Notes: generated from the letters alone by a model not told the origin. A stretch of 64,000 nucleotides of DNA from Serripes groenlandicus (GCA_031761405.1 JASEVX010000003.1:69686484-69750483), one strand, 5' to 3'. Counted from the first letter of the stretch, positions 30,018 through 40,534 are shown. A program made the numbers and translations.

Positions 30018-30245
30018 TTAACCCTTTCCCAGCTGCAGACGCATTTTGACGCAATAGCAGCAGACGACTTTAGAACACATTGTGGCCATAGGTGAAATTG
30101 CTCATGATGAGCAATTTCTCCTTTGGCCACAATGTTTTCAACTTTATTTAACAATTAAGCTACTTTTATGGAGACTTTTCAGGTTTTTGTCACTATGTTT
30201 TCAAAGTCATTTGCTGTAGATTTGTTGTATGTGGGAAAGGGTTAA
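30018..30245 (+). mobile_element. TTAA-MITE, subfamily B
   Basis: Full-length; AGCTGCAGACGCATTTTGAC start, stem AATTGCTCATGATGAGCAATT, TTAA shared with the next copy. An older relic core lies at 29750-29890. Confidence 0.9.
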
Positions 30246-30481
30246 CCCCCTTAATTAATTTACCCCAAACAACAAATTTGCGGCAAACAACTTTTAAGAC
30301 ATCTAAACAAAATTATGGTCTCTAACTGAAAGTCTAATGATTGAATAGGTTAGAAAACAATGTGGCAAAAAGAGAAATTGCTCACTTTTAGCAATTTTCC
30401 CTTTTGTCACTATGATGTTTTCAAAAGTTGTTTGCTGCATTGTCATGTCAAAATGTGTCTTTATTATGTGGAATAGGATCA
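30242..30481 (-). mobile_element. TTAA-MITE, subfamily B, decayed
   Basis: Begins at the shared TTAA with CCCCCTTAATTAATTTACCCC; core GAAATTGCTCACTTTTAGC; right end ATGTGGAATAGGATCAA. Confidence 0.7.
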
Positions 30482-30499
30482 AGAGTTGAATTGTATTTT

Positions 30500-30729
30500 C
30501 TAACCCTTTCCCTCATATAGACACTTTCTGACGCCTCTGCAGCAGACAGCTTTTTGAAAACATTGTTACAAAAGAAGAAATTGCTCAAAACGAGCAATTT
30601 CTCCTTTTGCCACAATGTTTTCCACTTTTAGTCATAGGTTATCCATTCAATTATAGAGATTTTCTCTTTTTTGACAAAATATGTTCAAAGTCGTCTGCTG
30701 CAGAATTGACGTATGAGGGAAAGGGTTAA
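30500..30729 (+). mobile_element. TTAA-MITE, subfamily A
   Basis: Close to the consensus: perfect GAAATTGCTCAAAACGAGC stem. Left site mutated to CTAA. Confidence 0.93.
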
Positions 30730-31196
30730 CTAATTTGCTGTAAACTATATATCTGAAGTAATAGATATAAACTGTAGAATAATGAAGTTATGAAGCATGC
30801 AATCTTTCCTTTTTTCCACAATGTTTTTCAAAGTTATATTAATTTTGTAGAGGAAGCAACAACAGTCCTGTATAAGGAAAAGGATTAATCTGTCAATAAA
30901 GTTTATCAGTCTGCCAATTTATCATTTAAGCATACTTAACAGATTTACCTGCCCTTAATCCTAAATTCCCACCAAGTTACCACTTTTTATTCTTTCACAC
31001 TGAGAGCCCATTCCCTGATACAGGTGACGTTTGATGCCCCAGGAGCTGCTTCAATTGTCTTCATGAAAATATTGTTGAAAAAGGAGAAATTTCTCAAAAA
31101 GAAACATTTCTCCATATTTGTCTATGTTTTCATTAATAAGATTTCAATTTTTTCGAGATATTTCCAACTTGATTCCTTAGATTTTGTTAAGCCATT

Positions 31197-31362
31197 CCCG
31201 ATTGTAGACACATTTCAGATGACTTTTGAAAACATTGTGAGAAAAGAAGTAATTGTTCAACACTGTATAAAATATACTTTCGTCCATCATGATTGTTCAT
31301 CTTTTTGCCTAGATGTTATCAAAGTCGTCTGCTGCAGACGTGTTGTATGTGGGTAAGGGTGA
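31197..31362 (+). mobile_element. TTAA-MITE, subfamily B, deleted core
   Basis: TTAAGCCATTCCCGATTGTAG start; GTCGTCTGCTGCAGACGTG and GTGGGTAAGGGTGAA end. Relics of further copies lie at about 30790-30887 and 31010-31150. Confidence 0.7.
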
Positions 31363-31514
31363 AAGACAAAAACAGGAAACGTATCATAGTGGATACAATG
31401 TAAACTGCTGGCACGGACTAAAAGATTAATCACCATGCACCGAAAGTAAGTGTTTGCCAACCACAAAGAGTCCTGTAACTGTGCCAGGTTTATAATTTTT
31501 TTTGTTTTGTTTTG

Positions 31515-31832
31515 TTGGGGATTTCCCCATTTTCATCATTATTTCAGTTATATCACAGCTACAGTTCACTTATTCATGATCCCCGGGTAAATAAACCAAT
31601 ACTAGGCTGGGCAAGGGCACTCCACCATGACCACAGCGCCGCGATCTAGGTTTATAAGAAAAACTTACATACAACAAATAATTCTGCAACAAAGAGTCCT
31701 GTAATTGTGCTAGGTTTATAATGATTTTTGTTTTGTTTTGTTGTTTTTTTTCCCCGTTTTCAACATTATTTCAGTTATATCACGGCACCAGTTCACTTAT
31801 TCATAATCCCTTGGTAAACAAACCAGTAGGAA
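31515..31832 (-). mobile_element. Two SINE family 3 fragments, minus strand
   Basis: Two complements of the GATATAACTGAAATAATG tail plus GGGATCATGAATAAGTGAAC core (31530-31650 and 31757-31832). They are separated by a repeated AAAGAGTCCTGTAAYTGTGC segment also present at 31467, so the pair arose by local duplication. Confidence 0.65.
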
Positions 31833-31835
31833 TTA

Positions 31836-31940
31836 TGACGTCATTGTTTATTTCAATATTGCACTCCGATTGGATTAGCGCGACCTCATTTAACCAATGA
31901 TATACGACGTTACAAATATCAGCTATTTATTTAACCAATT
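31836..31940. promoter_or_regulatory. CRE plus three CCAAT boxes
   Basis: TGACGTCA at 31836, ATTGG at 31869, CCAAT at 31893 and 31934, all within about 100 bp. This spacing resembles a compact promoter, but no exon starts nearby. It may belong to an unrecognised mobile element. Confidence 0.35.
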
Positions 31941-32049
31941 GTATGTTGTCGGTTACATTTCTTTATTGTTATTAAAGACTTGTTCGCGAACACTTTTAAA
32001 AATAAAGTTATGAAAAGGGGAAAATGTAAATATAAGGTTTGATTGTTAT

Positions 32050-32165
32050 TTTTCGTGCGCCCTATGGTATGAACGCTCCGCCTTTTTTGCAAATTTTCAA
32101 AGAAGCGTTAGCGCGCGCCATGGATTTGCCAAATGGCGGCCGCGTTCATACCTCATGAAAACACG
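32050..32165. repeat. Short imperfect inverted repeat with GC-rich arms
   Basis: GGTATGAACGCTCCGCC near 32066 and its near complement GGCGGCCGCGTTCATACC near 32134 face each other; probably a small MITE. Confidence 0.45.
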
Positions 32166-32273
32166 AATCAATCCTTAGATACTGCAGTAGATGACTTTCT
32201 GAAAAACATCTAGTGAAATACATATTGATATATTGAATAAACACAAATGAGATATTCTATTTATCACATAAAG

Positions 32274-33034
32274 TGATTAATGAGGCGTATTTCAAAAAAA
32301 TGTTCATAACGTTAACTACATTTCTACATGAAATTTACCGGTTTTGGCGCCAACATGACTTACGTTATGACGTCAAAAAACGGATCGTATTATAGTTTTA
32401 CCTGCAGCGTACGGGCGTACGGGTGGGCGGGCGGGCGGCGTCCAGTATGTTGTCAGCTCAATAACTTTAGAAGCCTTTGTCCAATCATCACCAAATTTTG
32501 TCAGAATGTGTATTGGGATAATATCTCGGACAAATTTGATAACTAGCCATATCGCTTTAGTCAATCAAGAGTTATCGCCCTTTAGTTATAGAAATTACTC
32601 AAAATTGGTCTTGTCAGTTCAATAACTTTAGAAACCTTTGTCCAATCATCATCAAATTTGGTCAGAATGTGTATTGGCATAATATCTCGGACAAGTTCCA
32701 TAACTAGCTATATCGCTTTTAGTCAATCAAGAGTTATCGCCCTTTAATTATAGAAATTAACCAAAATTGGTCTTGTCAGCTCAATAACAATTATTAAAAA
32801 CCCTCTCTTGGAGTGTCAAAATGCCATTACATAAATACCATATAACACTACTAGTTTGATTTCCAGGCTTATGCTCAAGTCTTTGTTTCAACTCCGAAAC
32901 CAAACTATGAAAATGACTTTACGTCAGTGGTTTGACGTCATAACGTAAGTCATGTTGGCGCCAAAACCGGTAAATTTCATGTAGAAATGTAGTAAACGTT
33001 TTGTACATTTTTTTGAAATACGCCTCATTAATCA
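32274..33034. mobile_element. TIR element with about 100-bp arms and tandem core
   Basis: TGATTAATGAGGCGTATTTC at the left and its complement at the right. The match continues about 100 bp through TTACCGGTTTTGGCGCCAAC to TTACGTTATGACGTCA. The core holds a GC-rich tract (GGGTGGGCGGGCGGGCGGCG) and two to three about 165-bp units with TCAATAACTTTAGAARCC and CAATCAAGAGTTATCGCCC. No target duplication or protein was found. Confidence 0.82.
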
Positions 33035-33041
33035 CTGAGTG

Positions 33042-33213
33042 GAAGACAGTGGTGCAGAGGTAGAGCGTCGGCCTCTCGTATCAAAGGTCCCTGGTTCGAG
33101 TCCCGTGATAAGCGTGAGTACTGGTTAAGTCTCCAGGAAGCAGACATCGAGAGTGATTAATCTAAGCCAAAGGCTTGTTTCGCAATCGATGTAAAATAAA
33201 TAAGTTTAAACTA
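33042..33213 (+). mobile_element. SINE family 2, full length
   Basis: tRNA-like head with GCAGAGGTAGAGCGTCGG and the B box GGTTCGAGTCC. Body AGTACTGGTTAAGTCTCC. Tail AAGCCAAAGGCTTGTTTCGC and AAATAAATAAGTTTAAACTA. The head has a polIII promoter layout; it is judged a SINE because the body and tail recur at 50095. Confidence 0.88.
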
Positions 33214-33685
33214 ACAATTATCACTATATATACAGGACGGGCGTATTTTGTGACATTTGGCGCTCTTGTTTATTTTTCGATTTATATTTTCCATTTTTGG
33301 TATAAAGTTTGATGTTTCATAAAACTGTCCTCAGCCTTCAGACTTTTTAAATAGCAGCTTTAAAGCATTTGTAAAATTGTTGAAAAACCTATTCAATTTC
33401 TTTACAACAATATTTGTGCATGTTTTTCATGCGCCTGTAATGCAGTAAGATTGATGAAAAACCTATTAAATCTCTTAACAATAAAGTTTTTGCATGTTTT
33501 TCATGCGCCTGTCATGCAGTAAGATTGATGGTGGCCTGATTTTACATTGATTTGTGACAACTATAATTTACAGTGATTATTTACTTTGCGTCATTTATAG
33601 AATATCTGTCTCTCTGTCTCTGTGTTCGGCCGTCCCATTTCCTGATTGTTCATTTACTTTTTACTGTCGTCATCAATACTGACAT
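33214..33685. other. Short local repeat, otherwise unassigned
   Basis: A segment with TTGAAAAACCTATTMAAT and GCATGTTTTTCATGCGCCTG occurs twice (about 33380-33450 and 33454-33530). Nothing else recognised. Confidence 0.5.
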
Positions 33686-33689
33686 CTCT

Positions 33690-33892
33690 TCATTCCACAA
33701 GATGACATTTTGACGCATCTGTAGCAGACAAATTTTTGAAAATATCGTTTCAATAGGAGCAATTTCTACTTTTGCCACATCGTTTCTAACTGTATACAAT
33801 TATCATACTTTCACAATATAGATATTTTCCATATATTCGTCTAGATATTTTCAAAATTATCTCCTGCAGAATTGTTATGTGTTGGAAAGAGT
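33690..33892 (+). mobile_element. TTAA-MITE relic, subfamily B
   Basis: Arms AGATGACATTTTGACGCATC and TTATCTCCTGCAGAATTG are present, ends eroded. Confidence 0.6.
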
Positions 33893-33986
33893 TTTCATCT
33901 TATTTAACAAATTCTGACCCTTTTTTCAGCATACGTATTTCTGAATATTTTTGTGACAGGAGAAATTGCTAATTTTTGTGACTTTT

Positions 33987-34216
33987 TTAACCCTTTCCCT
34001 CATACGACAATTCTGCAGCAGACGACTTTGAACGTATTTTGTCAAAACATAGAAAATCTCCATAATTGAATGGATAACCTATGACAAAAAGTGGAAAACA
34101 TTGTGGCAAAAGGAGAAATTGCACGTTTTGTGCAATTTCTCCTTTTGTCACTATGTTTTCAAAACGCCGTCTGCTGCAGAGGCGTCAGAAAGCATCTATA
34201 TGAGGGAAAGGGTTAA
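33987..34216 (-). mobile_element. TTAA-MITE, subfamily A, GCAC/GTGC stem
   Basis: Full-length, stem GCACGTTTTGTGC, both TTAA present. Confidence 0.93.
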
Positions 34217-34310
34217 TCCGTAACATTTCGAATACTTCAGAGGGGTAATTGTTAATAGGGAAGTGGATTTGATGTTCCCATTTTCCCAGAATACATTTTG
34301 TATGATTTGT

Positions 34311-34504
34311 TTATCCCTTTCCCTCATATAGACGCTTTCTGATGCCTCTGCAGCAGACAGCTTTTTGAAAACATACATGTAGTGACAAAAGAAGTATCTG
34401 CTCAAAACGAGCAATTTCTCCTTTTGTCACAATGTTTTCCACTTTTATTGACAAAATATGTTCGAAGTTGTCTGCTGCAGAATTGTCGTATGATGGAAAT
34501 GGAA
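34311..34504 (+). mobile_element. TTAA-MITE, subfamily A, internal deletion
   Basis: TTAT at the left. About 40 bp is missing between CCACTTTTA and TTGACAAAATATG. Right terminus worn (ATGATGGAAATGG). Confidence 0.82.
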
Positions 34505-35225
34505 GTAATTGGAAAAACGCATCCTGTCATGATTGTTTGTTTTAATAAAATATTTTTTCTGATACCATGAGATTGAAAAATGATTGGGTAATATGACATT
34601 ATGTAAATAAAAAGGGAATAATAACACAGCCAGTAGATAATTAGTTATCTAATTATTGTGTTCTTTGATAAATGGATATTGTCCATCCGGAAAACATGAA
34701 TAATAGACATGTTTTTTGTTTTGTTATTGTAATAACAGTAATATGTGAGCTTATATGCATTAATGAATGAAGTTCTGCAATAAACTAATAAAAAGTTTGG
34801 ACAATTTATTTTAATATTCCACATGTTTTAAAAGTTGTCTGCCTCAACAGTTGCAGTTGTTTGTTTAATGGAGAGGGTTGAAAATAAGATATATATATTA
34901 TTTTAAAGACCATCATATATATTATTTCAAATTTATTGCTTAAAATTTCACTGAATTTAGGTATTTACTTTAAGGGAATGCATGTAAACTGCAATATATC
35001 TATCTCAGACATTAAGTTATAATTCATGAAAGTAAATAGATAATCCTTTGGTATAGAAGTATAATTACATGCACATATTGACAGACATTTTTGAAAACGA
35101 ATTGTGTAATGGAGATTGTTCTTTTCCGCATGAATTTTCTATACAGTTTGAAACTGATATGTATGTACTTTTCCATTCTGATCTTTAAATGTTTGTCAGT
35201 TTTGAAGAGTAAAATGTAACAGAAT
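34505..35225. other. Unassigned intronic DNA
   Basis: AT-rich; only a weak MITE tail near 34825-34880 (AAAAGTTGTCTGCC, GGAGAGGGTTGA). Confidence 0.35.
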
Positions 35226-35600
35226 AACCTTTCTTGGATACACCATTTTGATGCCTCTGCAGCAGATAACTTTTGTAAACATAGAGCAAAGGGACTAAGA
35301 AACTGCTCTTAACTCTTTCCCTCATACAACATTTCTGCAGCAGACGACTTTGAACATATTTTGTCAAAAAATGGAAAATCTCTATAATTGAATAGATAAC
35401 CTTTGACTAAAAGTGGAAAACATTGTGACAAAAGGAGAAATTGCACGTTTTGTGCAATTTCTTCTTTTGTTACTATGTTTTCAAAAAGCTGTCTGCTGCA
35501 GAGGCGTCAAAAAGTGTCTATATGAGGGAAAGGGTTAACTACTAGTTTCTCCATTTTTCACAATGTTTTTTACACAGTATCAAAATTAACTCGGGTATTT
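35226..35600 (+). mobile_element. TTAA-MITE hosting a second copy in its hairpin
   Basis: The left half 35226-35308 ends GGGACTAAGAAACTGCTC. The right half resumes after 35538 with TTTCTCCATTTTTCACAATG. Together they rebuild one core whose loop contained the TTAA used by the inner copy. Confidence 0.75.
35309..35538 (-). mobile_element. TTAA-MITE, subfamily A, GCAC/GTGC stem, nested
   Basis: Full-length with TTAA at both ends, inside the loop of another copy. Confidence 0.92.
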
Positions 35601-36204
35601 AAGATGATACATGATGTGCTCAAGGTGAGCTATTGTGTTCACACTTGATCTGGTGATACCAGTCCCTCTAGTGAAAAAGTTTTCATTCAATCTTTATGAA
35701 ACTTAATGATAATTAATTAGGCTGAAATTTGAATATGGGTCATGTCAGGGCAAAAATGAGAGGTCACATGGCAAAATTTAAGAAAAGTCTTGCAAATGAT
35801 GATTTTTTTTTTTAAGCTAATATAATTAAGTATGAAAATAGGTCATCTCAGGTTAAACATTGGGTTATTAGATTAAATTTAAGAAAAACCTTAATGTAGA
35901 CATTCAAGAAGCTGCTCTTTTTATTTTATGGAGAATCTTGATTTACTGTCCGAATGTTTGTTTTAATGGATTTTCCCCCTGAATATTTTGAATTGGGTCA
36001 TGTTGAGTCAAAAACCAATCATTAGGTCAAATGTAAGACATTTTTGTGGAGGCCATGATTTTTACTTGCTCTCGATGAATATTTGTCAGAATATTTATCT
36101 TCAAGTTTGAATGTGGGTCTTGTTTGCTGGGTCTAAAAAACATGTAATTATACAGAGCCATGGTGACACAAGTGAGTGTTAAAGGGCCACCGCGTCCCTC
36201 TTGT
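35601..36204 (+). mobile_element. Pearl/HINE-like element
   Basis: GTGCTCAAGGTGAGCTATTGTG near the start and GGGCCACCGCGTCCCTCTTGT at the end. The interior has weak, diverged repeats of TTYGAATDTGGGTCATGT and a TTAAGAAAARYCTT motif. Confidence 0.65.
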
Positions 36205-36259
36205 TCTTCATAAGATTACAGAAGCAGATGACTCTAAAAAGATCAAATCAGGTAAACAT

Positions 36260-36493
36260 TTAAACCCTTTCCACATACAACAAATCTGCAGCAGACGACT
36301 TTGGAAACGTCAGGGCAAAAACACGGAAAGGCTGTATAAATGTAGGTATAATTACTAAAAAGAGTTGAATACATTGTGGCAAAAGAAGAAATTGCTCGAT
36401 TTGAGCAATTTTTACTTTTGTCGGATTGTTTTCAAAAGTTGTCTGCTGCAGAGGCGTCAGAAAGCGTTGATATGACCCACTGGAAAGGGTTAA
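36260..36493 (-). mobile_element. TTAA-MITE, subfamily B
   Basis: TTAAACCCTTTCCACATACAAC start. Stem ATTGCTCGATTTGAGCAAT. An insertion of about 6 bp sits just before the right GGAAAGGGTTAA. Confidence 0.87.
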
Positions 36494-36641
36494 TTCTGTG
36501 ACCTGATATTTTACCCCTGGATAGACAGCGTAATTAATATAACTTTCTGTGACACTGAATTTAACCATTCCAATAAATCAATCCCCTTCCATGACTTGGT
36601 TCCATTACTATACTTGTTGACCTGTAAACCTTGACAACACT

Positions 36642-36895
36642 GAACCCTTTCTCACATACAATAAATCTGCAGCAGACAACTTTGAAGTCATCTGGAGAAA
36701 TATATGGAAAATCTCTTTATATAATAGATTAGTTTTAGAATAGAGTTGAAAACTTTGTAGCAAAAAGAGAAATTACTCAAAAAAGAGCAATTCCTTCTTT
36801 TGCCACAATGTATTCAAATGAGTAATTTCGCCTTTTGCTACAATGTTTTCAAAAATTGTCTGTGTCAGAAAGTGTTGTATGTGGGTGAGGGTTAA
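36642..36895 (-). mobile_element. TTAA-MITE, subfamily B, first of a triplet
   Basis: CCCTTTCTCACATACAATAA start. The core is duplicated (two TTTTGCYACAATG tracts). Right TTAA shared. Confidence 0.82.
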
Positions 36896-37085
36896 CACTT
36901 TCCACCTTGCATTTTGACGCGTGTATAGCAGACGACTTTTGAAATCATTGTGGCTCAAATACAAATTGCTTATAATTAGCAATTACCTATTTCTCCACCA
37001 AGTATTCAACTCTATTCAATATTCATTTATAGATATGTCTTTAAAGTCGTCTGTTGCTGATTTGTCCTAAATGGGAAAGGGTTAA
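36892..37085 (+). mobile_element. TTAA-MITE, subfamily B, middle of a triplet
   Basis: Both TTAA sites are shared with neighbours. TTGACGCGTGTATAGCAGAC and GTCGTCTGTTGCTGATTTG arms. Confidence 0.83.
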
Positions 37086-37311
37086 CCCTTTCCCTCATAC
37101 GACAATTCTGCAGCAGACGACTTTGAACATATTTTGTCAAAAAATGGAAAATCTCTATAATTGAATGGATAACCTATGACGAAAAGTGGAAAACATTGTG
37201 GCAAAAGGAGAAATTGCTCGTTTTGATAAATTTCTTCCTTTGTCACTATGTTTTCAAAAAGCTGTCTGCTGCAGAGGTGTATGAAAGCGTTTATATGAGG
37301 GAAAGGGTTAA
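37082..37311 (-). mobile_element. TTAA-MITE, subfamily A, last of a triplet
   Basis: Full-length, much less diverged than the two copies to its left. A further fragment (TCAAAATGCATGTGGGAAAG) follows at 37325-37365. Confidence 0.92.
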
Positions 37312-37723
37312 AAGCACATAGAGAACCTGCTTCAGACGCGTCAAAATGCATGTGGGAAAGCATAAATGAGAAGAATAATAAACCATAAAACCTCGATTAT
37401 AAGACGCATTTTTTTCCCTAAAAATTTGAGAATGAAGTTGGGGGATCGAGCGTCTTATTCACGGGTCAACAAAATAATGAAAAATTAACTGTAAAGTTCT
37501 TTTTTTACATGACATTATAGTAGAAGTCGGAGAAGGGAGTAAATTGTTTTCCCTCTTTCCTTGTAAAGAATTCATGGACCTTATGGATTATGTATGTAAA
37601 TTGGATTATACTGTCTTGGTGACAATATTGTGTGGAAGAATTGTTTATAGTATATGTTGGTTTTTGTGAGAAATGTACATGTACATGCATATACCTGATT
37701 AGATCATTTTAGAGACAGCTTCA

Positions 37724-37955
37724 TTAACCCTTTCCCTCATGTAAACACTTTCCGACAACTCTGCAGCAGACGGCTTTTTGAAAACATTATAAGTGACAAA
37801 AGAAGAAATTGCTCAAAACGAGCAATTTCTCCTTTTGCCACAATGTTTTCCACTTTTAATCATAGGTTATCCATTTAATTAGAGATTTTCTATTATTTGT
37901 CAAAATATGTTCAAAGTTGTCTGCTGCAGTATTGTCGTATGAGGGAAAGGGTTAA
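37724..37955 (+). mobile_element. TTAA-MITE, subfamily A
   Basis: Full-length, perfect GCTC/GAGC stem. Its right TTAA overlaps the target duplication of the SINE that follows. 37370-37720 holds no recognised feature. Confidence 0.92.
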
Positions 37956-37967
37956 AAACCTAAAGAA

Positions 37968-38195
37968 TGAATGAATAAATGTATATTATTTTATGGCGCA
38001 TCAACAGCTAAGGTCATTTAGCGCGCAATTAATTTTAATTATTCATGATCCCTGGGTAAACAAACCAGTACTAGGCTAGAAAATGTGCCTTGCCCAAGGG
38101 CACTCCACCATGACCGTAGTGCCGCGACTGGGGATCGAACCCGGACACCCGGTTTCGAAATCCTCGACGCTAACCACTCAACCACAGCGGATTCC
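37968..38195 (-). mobile_element. SINE family 3, full length
   Basis: Read on the minus strand: tRNA-like head GTGGTTGAGTGGTTAGCGTC with B box GGGTTCGATCCCC, then GGTTTGTTTACCCAGGGATC. Flanked by TAAAAACCTAAAGAA on both sides (37953-37967 and 38196-38210), a 15-bp target duplication. Confidence 0.92.
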
Positions 38196-38258
38196 TAAAA
38201 ACCTAAAGAAGATTACACTGTAATATCTAGATAATTTAATTTATTTATATATAGAAAC

Positions 38259-38400
38259 CAGTCGCGGCACTACAGTCATGGTGGAGTGCCCTTTGGCTAG
38301 CCTAGTACTGGTTTGTTTACCCAGGATCATGAATAAATAAACTGTCGTTGTGATATAACTGAAATAATGTTGAAAGCGGCATAAAACCCCAATAAAACAA
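38259..38400 (+). mobile_element. SINE family 3, 5'-truncated
   Basis: CCAGTCGCGGCACTACAGTC through GTGATATAACTGAAATAATG to AAAACCCCAATAAAAC. It sits 50 bp from the opposite-strand copy. Confidence 0.85.
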
Positions 38401-38434
38401 ACAAAAACAAATTATATAGAAACACAAATAGTGT

Positions 38435-38457
38435 GGGGGGGGGGGGGGGGGGGGGGG
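38435..38457 (+). repeat. 23-nt G homopolymer
   Basis: Uninterrupted G run followed by TTGAGGGG; its length may be an assembly artefact. Confidence 0.9.
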
Positions 38458-38529
38458 TTGAGGGGAAAGTATGCGTTTTAAACCATTGCTTTTGTTCACA
38501 GCAAAGTTTTCAATGGTTGATTTCTGCAA

Positions 38530-38766
38530 TTAACCCTTTTCACCTGCATACTTTTTTTGACACATCTCAAGAGATGGCAACATTTAAAAACATTGTAGCA
38601 CAAGAAGAAATTGCTCAAAATGAGCTATTTCAACTCAATTCAATAATTATGCTTCCATGTAAAGATATTTTCTTAACTTGCCTAGATGTTTTGTCCACTA
38701 TGTTTTCAAAAGCTATCTGCTGCATAATTATGTGTAAAAATATGCTTGCAAGTGGGAAAGAGTGAA
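38530..38766 (+). mobile_element. TTAA-MITE, subfamily B, decayed
   Basis: TTAACCCTTTTCACCTGCAT start, GAAATTGCTCAAAATGAGC stem, GCAAGTGGGAAAGAGTGAA end. Confidence 0.75.
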
Positions 38767-38858
38767 AGTCTTAAGGTTGGATTTACAAATTGAGCGCTAT
38801 TTATTTATTCATTTGATATCATGATCAGAAGACAATTATAAAGATCTCTCTTCTGGTA

Positions 38859-39018
38859 TTAACCCTTTCACTCATGTAGACGCTTTCTGATGCCTCTGCA
38901 GCAGAAGGCTTTTTGAAAACATAGTGACAAAAGAAGAAATTATAGAGATTTTTCTATTTTTCACAAAATATGTTCAAAGTTGTCTGCTACAGAATTGTCG
39001 TATGAGGGAAAGGGTTAA
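38859..39018 (+). mobile_element. TTAA-MITE, subfamily A, core hairpin deleted
   Basis: 160 bp. GAAGAAATT joins directly to ATAGAGATTTTTC, so the whole hairpin right strand is gone; ends intact. Confidence 0.9.
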
Positions 39019-39126
39019 ATAATGACTAAATTGTGGTGCAAATGATAAAACCCTTTCTCATACACATATTAATATTCTGCCAAAATCTACATTTTAGAAT
39101 TATTATATAGAAGATTTATAATTATC

Positions 39127-39335
39127 ACTTTCCCACTTGCATACACATTGTAACGCATCTGCAGGCCACATCATTTAAAAACATTGTAGCAAAATCAGAA
39201 ATAGCTCATAAATATGATCAATTTCTTGTTTAGCCATTATGTTTTCAATCTTTTTCTATAATTAGACATTCTTTTACAGAAGATTTTCTTCTTTTTCTCT
39301 AGAATGTTTTCAATTTCATATGCAGACATTAAAAC
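39127..39335 (+). mobile_element. TTAA-MITE relic, subfamily B
   Basis: CACTTTCCCACTTGCATACAC start, core recognisable; right terminus lost after TTCATATGCAGAC. A truncated left end of another copy lies at about 39047-39080. Confidence 0.65.
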
Positions 39336-39462
39336 ATTTTGCAATATATATGCTGAGAAGTTTTACATGATTCAGCTGATGAATTCTTTGAACCTCCATG
39401 ATAATTCCAACCATTTCATATATACAGTAAGCAGATAGCTTTGACATAATTTTCGACAGCCT

Positions 39463-39690
39463 CCGCCGTGTAGTGGTAGAGCGCCCCCATCAGGGAGGTT
39501 GCGGGTTATACCAAAGGCTTTAAAAGCTGTATTTATGGCTGCCCTCCCTGGCGCTCAGATTTGTGGGGTTATAATTACGATTGACTTACTTTGTCTCAGA
39601 ATACATGGACCAGTAGTAATGGTAACTTACCCAGGAAACGCCGTGATAAAACTGAAAAATTGTTGAAAGCAGCGCTAAACAATCAATTCG
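39463..39690 (+). mobile_element. SINE family 1, near full length
   Basis: A-box-like GTGTAGTGGTAGAGCGCCC, weak B box GCGGGTTATACC, CCAGTAGTAATGGTAAC core, GTGATAAAACTGAAAAATTG tail and AATCAAT end. Confidence 0.85.
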
Positions 39691-39852
39691 CATCTTTTTT
39701 CGTGTCAGATACAAACAACTTCACCATTTCACATGTTTGTGGCAGACTACTTATGAAAACTTTGCAGAACAAGAAAGAATTGCTCATGTCACTAAGTGCT
39801 GAAATAGAGCTATTATGATATCCTTTTGTGTCTCATGTGTCATCAAAAATAG

Positions 39853-40234
39853 CCTAGTTAACATTCTACAGACAATATTTGGCATCCAATCTTCATGAAA
39901 GTTTATCAGAACATACATCTCCATCCAATATTGGCACAGTTCAAAACTAGGTCATGTGGGGGTAAAAAAATAGGTTACAAGGTCAATCGTCACGAAAATG
40001 TTGTTAACCGATTTAACTTGAACATGTTGAAACTTTGTCAGAATGTTTGTCTTGATGATATCTACGCTAAATTCAAATTTGGGTCATATTACCTAAGTAA
40101 AAAACCTGGTCACTTAAAAAATATTGTGAACACTCTCATGTTAGCTTACCTGACCGCAAAATAAATTATTGTGATTGACTATGTTGCGGCTAACTTATCA
40201 AGTGAGCGATCCAGGGCCATCATTGTACTCTTGT
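39853..40234 (+). mobile_element. Pearl/HINE-like element, left end unclear
   Basis: Diverged repeats with GAAACTTTGTCAGAATGTTTG. The right end TCAAGTGAGCGATCCAGGGCC and ACTCTTGT match the family. Confidence 0.6.
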
Positions 40235-40340
40235 TTCAAATCTGCAAAGAGAAATATTTCAAATTTGTCAGATATTCTTTTTTTCCTCAGATGTTTTTGA
40301 AGGAAACAAACCTTAAAATTCAAATAAATAGTTCACTTAG

Positions 40341-40534
40341 TTAAACTTTTACAACTTGCAGAACCATTTTGATGTATATGCAGCTCACACCTTTTGAAAA
40401 CATTTTGGCAAAATGAAAGCAATTACTCATTTTGCAACAATGATTAATTTCATTTAAATATATTTTCAATATTTTTTTCCAAAATGTATTAAAAGTGGTC
40501 TGCTGCAGATTGGTTGTATGTTGGAAAGGATTTA
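40341..40534 (+). mobile_element. TTAA-MITE relic, subfamily B
   Basis: TTAAACTTTTACAACTTGCAG start and GTGGTCTGCTGCAGATTGG, GTTGGAAAGGATTTA end; hairpin partly lost. Confidence 0.65.

Noticed and set aside
33050..33110. Possible tRNA gene at the head of SINE family 2
   Set aside because: Good B box (GGTTCGAGTCC), but the downstream body and tail recur at 50095 as a retroposed element.
39895..40164. 89-codon plus-strand frame
   Set aside because: Lies in a pearl-like repeat; the same sequence type elsewhere has stops.
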